This document shows, piece by piece, positions 25,236 to 33,762 of a stretch of 64,000 nt of DNA. Numbering within the stretch: the first letter of the stretch is position 1; each line of letters opens with the position of its first letter. Location: assembly GCF_010726085.1 (NCBI RefSeq), contig NZ_AP022560.1, forward strand, positions 1,054,001 to 1,118,000, given 5' to 3'. This DNA is from Mycolicibacterium moriokaense (GTDB lineage: Bacteria; Actinomycetota; Actinomycetes; Mycobacteriales; Mycobacteriaceae). The notes under the pieces were generated by a model that was not told the DNA's origin, did no database searches, and saw only the letters and a list, made by a program, of their open reading frames with translations. Made by a program: the position numbers and the translations under genes.

Positions 25236-25295
25236 CCGGCGGTCGGACTGGTCAGCGCGACTGTCAGGGTCTGCGCGTGACGACCGCTCGCGGGA

Positions 25296-25457
25296 TCAAT
25301 CACCGGCTGTCGGACGGTCGTTGTCGTCGTGGTCGAGAACGGGCGTGTCGGGGTTCGGCTCGTTCATCTGCTCGCGGATGGCGGCTACGCGCGCTGCGCG
25401 ATGCGGGTCAGCCAACAATTTGGCTAGGCGTGCGCTGCCACGATCTTGAGCGGTCAT
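25296..25457 (-). CDS. 53-aa small protein of the element
   Basis: Small protein of 53 residues starting MTAQDRGSARLAKLLADPHR, continuing AARVAAIREQMNEPNPDTPV and ending in an acidic stretch (LDHDDNDRPTAGD). GGGAGG lies 6 bases before ATG 25457, a strong ribosome site that supports it being real. The N-terminal 30 residues form a charged amphipathic helix. Not recognised. The TGA at 25296 is followed by more coding-like sequence in the same frame (see the 33-aa ORF), suggesting either a nonsense mutation or two small cistrons. Confidence 0.6.
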   Translation of the reverse strand: MTAQDRGSARLAKLLADPHRAARVAAIREQMNEPNPDTPVLDHDDNDRPTAGD

Positions 25458-25565
25458 GGTTAGCCTCCCAGGGAAGGTAAACCAAGCCGACCTGGCTTGG
25501 CATCGGCGCTGCTCCCACCGTAGCCGGTGAAGGCTGATCGGCAGGTTGACCCAAGACTCCGCCGA

Positions 25566-25853
25566 TTATTTGGGTCGCAGCTGGGCCAGGATCTGCAGGA
25601 CCTGGTACCGGAACTGTTCTTCTTCCACCATCCGGTGGGCCTGCAGTCGCACGAGTGCGGACAACGAATGCGCCTGGGCCAGCGCCGCGGTTGCAGCGGC
25701 GCTGGCGATCGCGTCTGCTCGTGTCATGCCGTCCGGCGGGTCAGACTGGGCGTCAACGAGGTAAGCCGCCTTCATAATCTGATTGTCGGTTTCGATGAGA
25801 GCGCTCTTGGCGTAGTCCGCAACCAGTGAGCTTGCGCTTTCTTGTTGGTTCAT
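25566..25853 (-). CDS. 95-aa helical protein, unknown function
   Basis: Protein of 95 residues, almost entirely helical and Ala/Gln-rich: SSLVADYAKSALIETDNQIM, then ADAIASAAATAALAQAHSLS and RMVEEEQFRYQVLQILAQLR. No signal peptide or membrane segment. It belongs to the run of small minus-strand genes between the T7SS-like operon and the IS3 remnant. Heptad-like spacing suggests a coiled coil. Not recognised. Confidence 0.55.
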   Translation of the reverse strand: MNQQESASSLVADYAKSALIETDNQIMKAAYLVDAQSDPPDGMTRADAIASAAATAALAQAHSLSALVRLQAHRMVEEEQFRYQVLQILAQLRPK

Positions 25854-25989
25854 GGCGCTGGACGGTAACAGCTCGGTCCGACAGATGGCTCAGCGACGCT
25901 GCCGCTTTGCGGCGCGGCGTGGACGGGTCAGTTCCCCTGGCATATTCGGGCTACCTCGTCGAGGTTTTGTAGTACGGGTCCGCCTCAAC

Positions 25990-26153
25990 CGCAACTACTA
26001 GAGCACCCTGCTCAAGTCCCGCGTCGACATCGGCGATTTCAAGCACGAACACGATGACCGACACCGCCACTCGGCTTGGGCTACCGCACGCCCGCCGAGT
26101 GCGCTGCGGCGCGCCGCTGCACCCACACGCCGATGGCCTGCAGCCTCAACTGA
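25990..26153 (+). pseudogene. C-terminal remnant of an IS3-type transposase
   Basis: Two frames joined by a one-base loss near 26080 give LLKSRVDIGDFKHEHDDRHR, then H-S-A / LGYRTPAECAAARRCTHTPM, ACSLN and stop at 26151-26153. This is the conserved end of an IS3-family OrfB integrase (pattern HRHSALGYRTPAEY). The rest of the transposase is missing to the left; the following ~70 bases may include the element end. A dead fragment. Confidence 0.75.
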
Positions 26154-26249
26154 GAGCGGATCAAACCAACCCAACTCTATGACCGGGTGGACTGAGTATC
26201 GGGGACTCGCCACAGGTGCTCTGGACGGCGATAAAGGGAAGTGGTTGAA

Positions 26250-26522
26250 ATGGTCGAAAGCGTACAACAGCATCAAGCGTCAGGCGAAGATGGTTTGATG
26301 GTTCAGAGCGCTCCCGGCCGCAACTCCGCCGACATCCTCTTGTCGCTGCCCGTCGAGCTCAAGGAGCGGATGGTCAACACCATTACGTGGACACAGCCGT
26401 ACACCGGAATCGGTCACCAGCAGAAGTTCATCCGAGCTGCAATTACTGACCTATGTGACCGGCTCGAAGATGAATTCAACGCTGGCGAGCCGTTTGAGCC
26501 GGGAGTCGTCATTCCCGACTAG
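26250..26522 (+). CDS. Partition-type ribbon-helix-helix protein
   Basis: DNA-binding protein of 90 residues. The C-terminal part, ILLSLPVELKERMVNTITWT to FIRAAITDLCDRLEDEFNAG, has the strand-helix-helix layout of plasmid ParB/CopG-type proteins: a beta strand, then helix A, a G-I-G-H-Q turn and helix B. The N-terminal 35 residues are flexible. A purine-rich AGGGAAG precedes the ATG at 26250. In actinobacterial plasmids such proteins pair with a ParA ATPase; none is adjacent, so it may instead be an autorepressor. It points to a plasmid origin for this element. Confidence 0.6.
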   Translation: MVESVQQHQASGEDGLMVQSAPGRNSADILLSLPVELKERMVNTITWTQPYTGIGHQQKFIRAAITDLCDRLEDEFNAGEPFEPGVVIPD

Positions 26523-26613
26523 ATGCACGTCGGCACGGCCTGGCCCCAGCCTAATCTGCAGCAGCCGCTCTGCCCATTCGCCTCTGGCCCCTCAGCTGGC
26601 CGCTAAGAGTAAT

Positions 26614-26650
26614 TTTTCGCCGTTCAATGAACTCCGCCGAACGGCGAAAA
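26614..26650. repeat. 12-bp perfect inverted repeat
   Basis: TTTTCGCCGTTC at 26614-26625 and GAACGGCGAAAA at 26639-26650 are exact complements around a 13-base centre. In both directions the stem is preceded by T and followed by A, so it is not a standard terminator. It lies between the ribbon-helix-helix gene and the primase gene and could be a protein-binding (centromere-like) site or an RNA hairpin. Confidence 0.6.
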
Positions 26651-26664
26651 CGTATTCATGTTAA

Positions 26665-26690
26665 GGCGTCCTCGGCGTGGTCAGGACGCC
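26665..26690 (-). terminator. 8-bp hairpin at the end of the primase gene
   Basis: GGCGTCCT (26665-26672) and AGGACGCC (26683-26690) form an 8-bp stem that overlaps the primase-helicase stop. On the minus strand it is followed by TTAACAT, so it may end that transcript. Confidence 0.45.
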
Positions 26691-28897
26691 ATGTTTTCGG
26701 TCAACGGCCTTCCCGGTGTGACGGGTTGCGAGGGTGGCGAGGAACAGTTCCGCTTCTGGTCTTCCTGCGGAGGACGGATCGACCACAGCAGCACATTCCG
26801 ATGGTTACAGGCGCCGTCGTCCTCGATTGTCCAACCCAAAGCACGCAGAGCAGTAGCGTTCCGCTTCAGCGCCGTGGTGACGTCGCGGCCATTCTTGGGC
26901 CATCCAATAGGACGCCGACCGCCGTCGCCGGTCGGCTGCACAATCGCCAGGAGCTCGGCGCCCGTCTTCCCTAATAGCGGTTCAGTGCAACTGTTGCGCA
27001 TCGACTCGATGAAGACATCGCCCTGAAGGCTATCTTCGCTCAGCTGGTTCGCTCGAGCCATATAGCGCGCAAGTCCATTCGTTCCCATTTCGCTATCCAC
27101 TACAGCCAGCAGGCGGGCGAAGTCGGCCATCCTCGGAGTGAAGCCGAGGCTGGCGATGGGCCGGCCATTGTGCACTGTCGCGGCGAGATTGAGCAGAGCG
27201 CCCATGATCCTCGGACGAGCCCTCGCCCACTCCAGATAGATCTCTGATTCTGTTCTTCGGGAGCGTAGATCGATCCTCTTGAGTTCCACCACAGCGAGTC
27301 GCTCCGCGAGATCTGGGCGCAACGCGCCGACATCGATCCCATTGAGAATGAGGCATCGGCGGAAACTCACGATTGACAGTCCTCCGTCCGTGTACAAAGC
27401 ACGTTTGACGCTGCCGTCTCCAGTCACCGCTCTGCACAACGAATCTGACAGCCAGGGTGGGATAGCAGACAAGTTGTCGAGGGCAACAACCCAAGAGCCG
27501 GCAGCCGCCGTAACCCACGAATCGGCGTCGCGAGGTGCCTGTCGGAGAGGCACAGGCGACGGATCGATCAGATCGACAATTATCCTCGTGACAGTGCTTT
27601 TCGCGCTGCCCTGCTCGGCGAAAAGGGCTAATACCGGATGTGGCGTGTCGCTGCTCACGAGGGCTGCAATAAGCGTGGCCAAGAGGATGGGGCGGTCTTC
27701 GACAGCCACATTGATGAATTCCCATAGCAGGTCGAGATTCGGCTCACCGGCAGGAAGGGTCATTTCACCGGTCAACTTGGTTCGCAGGAATCGAACTGGC
27801 GCCGACGGAAGGAGCGACCACCTGCCATCGCTTATTCGAAAGACCTGGCCATCGAGGCGCCCAGTGTCGACGTAAACGGCATCTGCTGCACTTGCTACCC
27901 GCAGGTATAGGCGTTCGGGCTGTTCCCGCGCCGCAAGACCGTCGAGAATCGAAATGGCATCCATCAGTGCTTGACCGCCCGCCGCGGTCCCGTTATCCGA
28001 AAAGTATTGAGCAGCAAGGTCTGCGCGCAAGCCGGCTCGGCCACCACGAAGAGGTATAGCAATATGCGGCTGTGACTTTCTCGCCCCAAAGGGCTCGCCG
28101 TCGTCGGTGCAACCTAGGTGGTATTGCTCCTTGGCCAGCTCGACGAGTCTTACGGCAGCAGACTTCTTTTCCTGCGAGGCGGGTGTTGGGGTCATATGCT
28201 CCGGTTCGCTTTGTGCATGAACGACAGGTTCGAGGTCGGCAAGACTGAAACCAGCTGCATAGTGGTCAGCAAAGTCCTTACCTGAACGCGGTTCGACGAC
28301 GGTGACGCTGGATGCTATGGCATAGAGGTGTATCGCCACCGCAGACGCGTGACGGCGTCCTACTTCGTCTCTATCGGCAACAATTACGACTTTCTTGCCG
28401 CGCAACGGACTCCAGTCAAAGTTGGCTGATTTGCCCGCCCCCATCGCAGGGCAGACGGCAGTGCCTCCCGCCGCCTCGACCGCCAAGACGTCCTTCTCGC
28501 CTTCGACGACGTAGACGAGCTCGGCGTTCGCAATAAGGTCAGCACGAAATAGGCTGCGCCCACGTGTATTACCGGACTGGCGAAACCGCTTCTGAGGGTC
28601 ACGATGCACCCGGCGCTCGTCGGGATAGACATACGTGGCACCGCGGGGAGCGTCGAATAGATCAGCAAGCGTCATATCAAGCGCGCGGACCACCGATTCG
28701 GTGTCGCAGCCCGCATGGCAGTAAATCAGCACCTGACCCTCTATTGCGGTGACGGCAAGTGACGGGTTCCGGTCATCGTGGGCCGGGCACTGTGCCATAG
28801 CACGGTCATCGCGGACAACGACTTGGCGATTACTGGTATTGAGCGCTGTGAGAATCCGCTGGTAGGCCGTTTCCGCAGGCTGAGGCAGTGGGTTCAT
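26681..28897 (-). CDS. Primase-helicase replication protein (CHC2-TOPRIM-ATPase)
   Basis: Protein of 738 residues combining primase and ATPase parts, typical of phage and plasmid replication. The zinc-binding CHC2 site is C37-x2-H40 and C60-x3-C64 (CPAHDD, YCHAGC). TOPRIM motifs follow: VYVVEGEKDVLAVEAAGG at about 130-147 and VVIVADRDEVGRRH. The C-terminal half has a P-loop FAEQGSAKSTVTR and Walker B-like WVVALDNLSAIP, as in D5/DUF927-type helicases. ATG 28897 overlaps the stop of a 32-codon leader ORF (ATGA). It would prime and unwind the element DNA and suggests that this element can or once could replicate autonomously. Confidence 0.9.
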   Translation of the reverse strand: MNPLPQPAETAYQRILTALNTSNRQVVVRDDRAMAQCPAHDDRNPSLAVTAIEGQVLIYCHAGCDTESVVRALDMTLADLFDAPRGATYVYPDERRVHRDPQKRFRQSGNTRGRSLFRADLIANAELVYVVEGEKDVLAVEAAGGTAVCPAMGAGKSANFDWSPLRGKKVVIVADRDEVGRRHASAVAIHLYAIASSVTVVEPRSGKDFADHYAAGFSLADLEPVVHAQSEPEHMTPTPASQEKKSAAVRLVELAKEQYHLGCTDDGEPFGARKSQPHIAIPLRGGRAGLRADLAAQYFSDNGTAAGGQALMDAISILDGLAAREQPERLYLRVASAADAVYVDTGRLDGQVFRISDGRWSLLPSAPVRFLRTKLTGEMTLPAGEPNLDLLWEFINVAVEDRPILLATLIAALVSSDTPHPVLALFAEQGSAKSTVTRIIVDLIDPSPVPLRQAPRDADSWVTAAAGSWVVALDNLSAIPPWLSDSLCRAVTGDGSVKRALYTDGGLSIVSFRRCLILNGIDVGALRPDLAERLAVVELKRIDLRSRRTESEIYLEWARARPRIMGALLNLAATVHNGRPIASLGFTPRMADFARLLAVVDSEMGTNGLARYMARANQLSEDSLQGDVFIESMRNSCTEPLLGKTGAELLAIVQPTGDGGRRPIGWPKNGRDVTTALKRNATALRALGWTIEDDGACNHRNVLLWSIRPPQEDQKRNCSSPPSQPVTPGRPLTENMAS

Positions 28898-28992
28898 CGT
28901 GTAGCACCGTGCGAGAAACCAGGGCCTTGCTCTTGTCGGTGGTGGGCAAGTTTTCGATTCTTGGGACCGCGATCGGGAGTTAAACTCGACAT
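28894..28992 (-). CDS. 32-aa leader ORF coupled to primase
   Basis: ATG 28992 is preceded by AGAGGA at about 6 bases and opens 32 codons (MSSLTPDRGPKNRKLAHHRQ and 12 more), ending in a TGA that overlaps the primase ATG as ATGA. The peptide is basic and probably has no fold of its own; its translation may deliver ribosomes to the primase start, which has no ribosome site. Real translation is inferred from the overlap and ribosome site. Confidence 0.55.
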   Translation of the reverse strand: MSSLTPDRGPKNRKLAHHRQEQGPGFSHGATR

Positions 28993-29078
28993 GAACCGTC
29001 CTCTGCGAAGGGTGGCAGTTCTCCGAGAGGCCCTGGGGCTCAGCCAGGGCTCAGCCAGGGTCTCTCATTTTCATTGCT

Positions 29079-29276
29079 TCAGGCGGCGCCGTCACCTCCA
29101 CGGCGGGTTGCGCTCTCTTGTTCGGCGATCCATCGCTCGACTTCGCTGCGTCGGTAAACAACTCGACGCCCCAACGTGAAACTTGCTGGTCCCGTCCCGG
29201 CATGGCGCCAGTACCGGAGAGTGCCCACTGGCACACCAGTGAGATCCGAGACTTGGCGGGCTGACATGATGCTCAT
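29079..29276 (-). CDS. Excisionase-type winged-helix protein
   Basis: Protein of 65 residues with a MerR-like helix-turn-helix of the excisionase class: SARQVSDLTGVPVGTLRYWR followed by the wing GRRVVYRRSEVERWIAEQES. AAGGA lies 8 bases before ATG 29276. In integrative elements this protein binds near attP and steers the tyrosine integrase towards excision. It is divergent from the XRE-integrase pair and upstream of the primase on the same strand. The region between its stop and the leader ORF has two copies of GCTCAGCCAGG in tandem (about 29039-29060). Confidence 0.8.
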   Translation of the reverse strand: MSIMSARQVSDLTGVPVGTLRYWRHAGTGPASFTLGRRVVYRRSEVERWIAEQESATRRGGDGAA

Positions 29277-29364
29277 TTGATGTTCCTTTCACATCATAAT
29301 GCTGAATCAACACCGCCAACGATCGCACTTTCTTTGGTGTGGGTCAAGCAATACAGTGTGATTT
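29277..29364. promoter_or_regulatory. Divergent xis / XRE-int control region
   Basis: 88 bases separate the divergent excisionase and XRE genes. A -10-like TACAGT at 29352-29357 lies 7 bases before the GTG of the XRE gene, which has no ribosome site, so the XRE-integrase transcript may be leaderless. The region is A/T-richer than its surroundings and probably holds XRE operators. Confidence 0.4.
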
Positions 29365-30015
29365 GTGCATGATGATCCTCCTCCGGGCGCTGACGAAGAC
29401 TTCAGCCAGACGTTTGGGCGGAACATGCGCATAGCGCGCGGACAAAGGGGTTGGAGTCAGAGGCAACTCGCAGAGGCTTTGGAAGGCCAAGGTGTTCGAC
29501 TCGACCCCTCGGCCGTTACACGAATCGAGCGCGGTGATCGCGAAGTCAAGCTGCGGGAGGCGGCCGCGATTGCCGACTGTCTGAACACCGATCTTCAGCA
29601 GCTGCTGATGCCTTCAGGTCCGGACCGGTTGAGCGCGGTTCTCGCGGTCCGAGGGTTCGCCGAGAAGCGGATGCGGGCGGGTCGATTCGCATTCGCTGAG
29701 CTCGGCCACTACGCCCGAACGATGCAAGAGCTTCTGGAGCTAGCGCCAGAAGCCATGGATCGACTCCGCCGACTCCGTGGTCGTTCTGAGGAACTAGACG
29801 CTCATGACCACGTCGTCCTCGAACTAAAAGAGTTACTGGCCGACTTGCATTGGCAAAAGCCAGATTTCGAAGTCGCGGACGTCGATGAACGGCTCGGCGA
29901 TGTACTCCAACGGGTCGTGAATGCGGCCGTCGACAACCTGTTTGTTGGCGCGAATTCCGAGGACGTCGGCGTAGACGAGCCTCGCGGCGTGAACAGGGAC
30001 GATGCAGAGGCGTAA
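29365..30015 (+). CDS. XRE-family regulator of the integrative element
   Basis: Protein of 216 residues. The N-terminal Cro/C1 helix-turn-helix is clear: NMRIARGQRGWSQRQLAEAL, then LDPSAVTRIERGDREVKLRE. The C-terminal two-thirds are helical and charged, with no enzymatic motif. It starts at GTG 29365, possibly leaderless. It overlaps the integrase start by 14 bases, so the two are co-translated, and it faces the excisionase gene. It probably acts as the lysogeny-type switch that sets integrase versus excisionase/primase expression (inference). Confidence 0.85.
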   Translation: MHDDPPPGADEDFSQTFGRNMRIARGQRGWSQRQLAEALEGQGVRLDPSAVTRIERGDREVKLREAAAIADCLNTDLQQLLMPSGPDRLSAVLAVRGFAEKRMRAGRFAFAELGHYARTMQELLELAPEAMDRLRRLRGRSEELDAHDHVVLELKELLADLHWQKPDFEVADVDERLGDVLQRVVNAAVDNLFVGANSEDVGVDEPRGVNRDDAEA

Positions 30016-31303
30016 TCGGCGGGGTGGTGTCGAGGACCGCTGGCGCCGTGCAGACGGCAGTCCATCAGTACGTGCCGGAAAGGGGCGCCGCTGGCTGGCC
30101 CGCTACGTCGACGACCAGGGGCAAGAGAACACCAGGTCCTTCGATCGCAAATTGGATGCTCAAGCCTGGCTTGACGAAATCGTCGCCACGCAGGTCACTG
30201 GAACCTACGTGGCCCCAAAGGCCGGTCGCGTCAGCGTCGGCGAGCTTTACGCAAAGTGGCTCGGAACGCAGAGCCACCTCAAGAAAACCACCGCGTCGAC
30301 GCGAAGGTACACCTGGCCGGTGTACGTGGAGCCGCGTTGGTCAGCGGTGGCTGTTGCCGATGTCCAGGCGACCGATGTGCGGGGCTGGGTCCAGTCGATG
30401 ACATCATCCGGTGCGGGCCCGGCCACCGTCGAGAACGCCGTCGGCATCCTGCGCCAAATTCTGGAGATGGCAGTCGAGGATCGACGGATCGCGCGCAATC
30501 CATGCGCGGGGATCAAGCTTCCTCGCCGTAAGCGGCGGCCGCGCGGCTATCTGACGCATCGACAGGTGGAGCAACTCGCGATTGAAGTCGGGCCGGATGC
30601 GACGGTGGTGCGCTTCCTCGCCTACACGGGGCTGCGCTGGGGAGAGATGGCAGCGCTACGGGTCAGCGACGCCAAAATGCTTCGCCGACGAGTCCACGTG
30701 CGGGAATCAGTGACGGAGGTCGAGGGCCAACTGGAGTGGTCGTCACCCAAGTCCTATGAGCAACGGATGGTGCCCTTTCCCGCATTCCTTGCTGACGAAC
30801 TCGCTGCACTGATGATCGGCAAGAAACCCGATGACCTGATCTTCGCCGCGCCAGAGGGCGGGGTGCTGAGGGTGTCGAACTGGCGGCGCCGGGTGTTCGC
30901 GAAAGCGGTCAAGCGTCTCATCATGGAGGACGCGAGCTTCCCGGTGGTAACGCCGCACGATCTTCGTCATACCGCGGCGTCACTAGCCATTAGCGCCGGC
31001 GCCAACGTCAAGGCGGTGCAGACGATGTTGGGACACGCTTCGGCGGTGCTTACTTTGGACACGTATGCCGACCTGTTCCCCGATGATCTAGAGCTGGTTT
31101 CGGCGGCTCTGGACGATGCTCGAACCAAGTCTCTGGAACCCGCTGCGGACCAATTGCGGACTGGGACGGAAGAAGGCCCCGCACCGGATAACCGGTCAGG
31201 GCCCTCTACCTGCGAACACACGAGTCGGGGTGGCGGGATTCGAACCCACGACCTCTTCGTCCCGAACGAAGCACGCTACCAAGCTGCGCCACACCCCGCG
31301 TGA
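30002..31303 (+). CDS. int: Tyrosine integrase; C-terminus read through tRNA-Pro
   Basis: Site-specific recombinase of 433 codons. The N-terminal arm-binding region ([18 protein letters not shown]) is followed by a SAM-like core-binding domain and the catalytic domain, with Arg in [36 protein letters not shown] (H and the nucleophile Tyr). After about residue 400 the frame crosses the tRNA-Pro gene in antisense, giving [20 protein letters not shown] and a stop at 31301-31303 beyond the tRNA. The last ~25 residues are therefore chromosomal attachment-site sequence. The start overlaps the XRE gene. It explains integration of the element at this tRNA. Confidence 0.9.
   Translation: MQRRNRRGGVEDRWRRADGSPSVRAGKGRRWLARYVDDQGQENTRSFDRKLDAQAWLDEIVATQVTGTYVAPKAGRVSVGELYAKWLGTQSHLKKTTASTRRYTWPVYVEPRWSAVAVADVQATDVRGWVQSMTSSGAGPATVENAVGILRQILEMAVEDRRIARNPCAGIKLPRRKRRPRGYLTHRQVEQLAIEVGPDATVVRFLAYTGLRWGEMAALRVSDAKMLRRRVHVRESVTEVEGQLEWSSPKSYEQRMVPFPAFLADELAALMIGKKPDDLIFAAPEGGVLRVSNWRRRVFAKAVKRLIMEDASFPVVTPHDLRHTAASLAISAGANVKAVQTMLGHASAVLTLDTYADLFPDDLELVSAALDDARTKSLEPAADQLRTGTEEGPAPDNRSGPSTCEHTSRGGGIRTHDLFVPNEARYQAAPHPA
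31225..31298 (-). tRNA. tRNA-Pro(CGG), attachment site of the element
   Basis: A 74-nt cloverleaf on the minus strand. Acceptor arms CGGGGTG/CACCCCG pair, the anticodon stem CTTCG/CGAAG encloses the loop TTCGGGA with anticodon CGG, and the T loop is GTTCGAATC. Discriminator base A; CCA is not encoded. The tRNA 3' end points to the integrase, so the element inserted at the 3' end and regenerated the gene. It lies beside the cds1 homologue, where I recall a proline tRNA in M. tuberculosis. Confidence 0.95.
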
Positions 31304-31510
31304 AGCCACGACAGCGTATCGCACCGGTGGGGTGCGACACCAAACGCGGTCGGGCGCTTGAGCAGTGACGCAACCGTGGCGCAGCCGTGACGCGGATGAG
31401 AGGCCGTGTGGTGACCCTGAGGTGTAAGTCACGACACGCCGCGGGATGGATTCGGCTTGTCGGAGACGTTATGCACACTGACGGTACAAACCGACTAAGT
31501 GAGGCGAGAA

Positions 31511-31720
31511 ATGACCGGGCTCGGAGCTTCCATCTATCTGGGATTCTTTGCCCTGGCCGCGCTGTGGCTGTTTTTGACCTCCGAGGGCCCTCTGACGGGA
31601 CGATCCGGCCGATCCGGTGACGATCAGGGCCAACGCCCGGAGCGTTCGAATTCGGCCAGCACTTCGGTCCATTCCGAGGGGTCCATGCCCTGGCTGGTCA
31701 GCCACTCTTCGCAGAAGTAG
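31511..31720 (+). CDS. Possible small membrane protein
   Basis: ATG 31511 preceded by GAGGCGAG opens 69 codons beginning [26 protein letters not shown], with one clear membrane helix and a Ser/Arg/Gly-rich tail. The last ~97 bases overlap the 3' end of the cysteine desulfhydrase gene on the other strand, so the true stop may be misjudged or the tail unimportant. It lies in the 200-base gap between tRNA-Pro and cds1. Unknown function. Confidence 0.45.
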   Translation: MTGLGASIYLGFFALAALWLFLTSEGPLTGRSGRSGDDQGQRPERSNSASTSVHSEGSMPWLVSHSSQK

Positions 31721-32727
31721 GTGTCCGCATAGCGGTCGCCGCTGTCCGCGAGCAGCGTGACCACCGATCCGCTGCGCCCGTTGGCGACCATTTCGGCAAG
31801 CACACCGAAGGCTCCCCATAGATTCGTACCGGTAGACGGACCGACCCGCCGTCCCAGCACCTTGCTCATGTGGTGCGCGGCCGCGACGGACGCTGAGTCC
31901 GGCACCACGATCATGCGGTCCACCACATCGGGTAGGAACGACGGCTCCACCCGCGGGCGGCCGATGCCCTCGATGCGCGACGACATCCCCGTCACGACAT
32001 CGCTGCGGCCCTGCGCGTAGGCGGGGAAGAACGCGGAGTTCTCCGGATCGACGACACACAACCGCGTCGGGTAGCGGCGGTACCGGATGTACCGGCCGAT
32101 CGTCGCACTAGTGCCACCGGTGCCCGCGCCGACCACGATCCAGTCCGGAATCGGATGGGTCTCGTCGCGCATCTGCTCGTAGATCGACTCGGCGATGTTG
32201 TTGTTCCCGCGCCAGTCGGTGGCCCGTTCGGCGTTGGTGAACTGGTCGAGATAGTGCCCACCCGTCTCCGCGGCCAGCCGCTCGGCCTCCGCGTACACCT
32301 GCGACGACTCGGCGACGAAATGGCAACGGCCGCCCTGTGATTCGATCAGCGCGATCTTGCTGGCACTGGTCGACGACGGCATCACCGCGATGAACGGCAG
32401 CCCCAGCAGCGCCGCGAAGTACGCCTCCGAGACTGCCGTCGAGCCCGACGAGGCCTCGATGACGGTGGTGTTCTCATCGATCCAGCCGTTGCACAGTGCG
32501 TATAGAAACAACGACCGCGCCAACCGGTGCTTGAGGCTGCCGGTGATGTGGGTCGTCTCGTCCTTGAGATAGAGCTCGACGTGCGCGCTGTCGCCCCAGG
32601 CGGAAGGCAACGGATAGCGCAGCAGGTGGGTATCGGCGCTACGTCGGGCGTCCGCCTCGATCAACCGAACCGCGTTGTCCACCCACGTGCGCGGCTGCCC
32701 GCGGCTCGCGCTGGATGCCGCGTTCAC
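31624..32727 (-). CDS. cds1: PLP-dependent cysteine desulfhydrase (Rv3684/Cds1-like)
   Basis: Fold-type II PLP enzyme of 367 residues. The PLP lysine is in [14 protein letters not shown], the substrate loop in [13 protein letters not shown], and the phosphate loop in [16 protein letters not shown]. The M. tuberculosis protein Rv3684 is reported to release H2S, pyruvate and ammonia from L-cysteine; the match here rests on synteny with Rv3683-Rv3682 and on overall sequence pattern. It lies 5 bases after the metallophosphoesterase gene on the same strand, so they may be co-transcribed. A plain cysteine synthase is the alternative. Confidence 0.8.
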   Translation of the reverse strand: MNAASSASRGQPRTWVDNAVRLIEADARRSADTHLLRYPLPSAWGDSAHVELYLKDETTHITGSLKHRLARSLFLYALCNGWIDENTTVIEASSGSTAVSEAYFAALLGLPFIAVMPSSTSASKIALIESQGGRCHFVAESSQVYAEAERLAAETGGHYLDQFTNAERATDWRGNNNIAESIYEQMRDETHPIPDWIVVGAGTGGTSATIGRYIRYRRYPTRLCVVDPENSAFFPAYAQGRSDVVTGMSSRIEGIGRPRVEPSFLPDVVDRMIVVPDSASVAAAHHMSKVLGRRVGPSTGTNLWGAFGVLAEMVANGRSGSVVTLLADSGDRYADTYFCEEWLTSQGMDPSEWTEVLAEFERSGRWP

Positions 32728-32732
32728 GGCGC

Positions 32733-33689
32733 TTAGCGCACCGCGACGCTCGGGTGAGACTGGCCCGCCCTAATCCCTTCGGACGAGCCCCCGATCGGGG
32801 CGGCGATCAGGGTCAGCAGCGTGGCCTCCGGGCGGCAACAGAACCGCAGGGGGGCATAGGGCGATGTGCCGATGCCTGCCGATACGTGCAGCTGAGTGTG
32901 GGCGCCCCACTGCGAGGCACCCTTGGCCCGTGACCGGTCCAGGTCGCAGTTGGTGACCACGGCACCGTAGAACGGCAGGCACAGCTGGCCGCCGTGGGTG
33001 TGACCCGCCATGATCAGCTGATATCCATCGGCGGCGAAGCGGTCGAGCACCCGCGGCTCGGGAGAGTGGGTCAGCCCCAGCCTCAGGTTGACCGCGGGGT
33101 TCGCCGCGCCGGCGATGGTCTCATAGCGGTCACGCTTGAGGTGCGGGTCGTCGACGCCCGCGGCGGCGATCAGCAGGCCACCCACCTCGAACTCGCGGCG
33201 GGTGTGCGTCATGTCCAGCCAGCCGCGCTCGGTGAACGCCGCGCGCATGTCCTGCCACGGCAGCGGCTCGCCGTGCACACGACGGTGCGGGGCGGTCACG
33301 TAATTCAGCGGGTTCTTCGCCCGCGGTCCGAAGTAGTCATTGCTGCCGAACACGAACACGCCTGGCACCGAAAGCAGGTCGCCGAGTGCCTGCACGACGG
33401 CGGGCACCGCCTTGGGGTGCGCGAGGTTGTCGCCGGTGTTGACGACGAAGTCCGGCTCCAGCCGAGCGAGCTCCCGCAGCCAGGCCTGCTTGCGGCGCTG
33501 CTGAGGACGCATGTGGATGTCGCTGATGTGCAGCACCCGCAACGGTGACGATCCGGGCGAGAGCACCGGCATCGTCACTTCACGCACGGCGAACGCATTG
33601 CGCTCGATCAGAGACGCATAGCCGACCCCTGCGACCAGCGAACCGGCGGCGACGACCGTGGATTTCTTCAGGATCGAAGAGGCGGACAT
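32733..33689 (-). CDS. Metallophosphoesterase (Rv3683-like)
   Basis: Calcineurin-like phosphoesterase of 318 residues. Metal ligands are in [29 protein letters not shown] (GNHD-type), [10 protein letters not shown] and [14 protein letters not shown] hydrophobic N-terminal segment (about 8-28, [20 protein letters not shown]) could anchor it to the membrane. It sits between ponA2 and cds1, the order recalled for Rv3682-Rv3684. Substrate unknown; possibly a cell envelope phosphoester. Confidence 0.85.
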   Translation of the reverse strand: MSASSILKKSTVVAAGSLVAGVGYASLIERNAFAVREVTMPVLSPGSSPLRVLHISDIHMRPQQRRKQAWLRELARLEPDFVVNTGDNLAHPKAVPAVVQALGDLLSVPGVFVFGSNDYFGPRAKNPLNYVTAPHRRVHGEPLPWQDMRAAFTERGWLDMTHTRREFEVGGLLIAAAGVDDPHLKRDRYETIAGAANPAVNLRLGLTHSPEPRVLDRFAADGYQLIMAGHTHGGQLCLPFYGAVVTNCDLDRSRAKGASQWGAHTQLHVSAGIGTSPYAPLRFCCRPEATLLTLIAAPIGGSSEGIRAGQSHPSVAVR

Positions 33690-33762
33690 GCACAGAGCTT
33701 ACTGCCAGCCGGTCGATGCGCCCGCCTTCACCGTGCGGTGCGTGGGCCACACCACAGCCTGA

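Noticed and set aside
11828-31224. Second copy of the tRNA-Pro 3' end (attR)
   Set aside because: Scanned by eye for GGGATTCGAACC-type repeats in the gaps at 11.8-12.6, 17.6-18.6 and 25.4-26.6 kb and found none; the left end may lie elsewhere or have been lost.
31225-31298. Peptide [20 protein letters not shown] as a separate conserved protein
   Set aside because: This is the antisense translation of tRNA-Pro, a known source of false protein annotation; here it is only the integrase tail.
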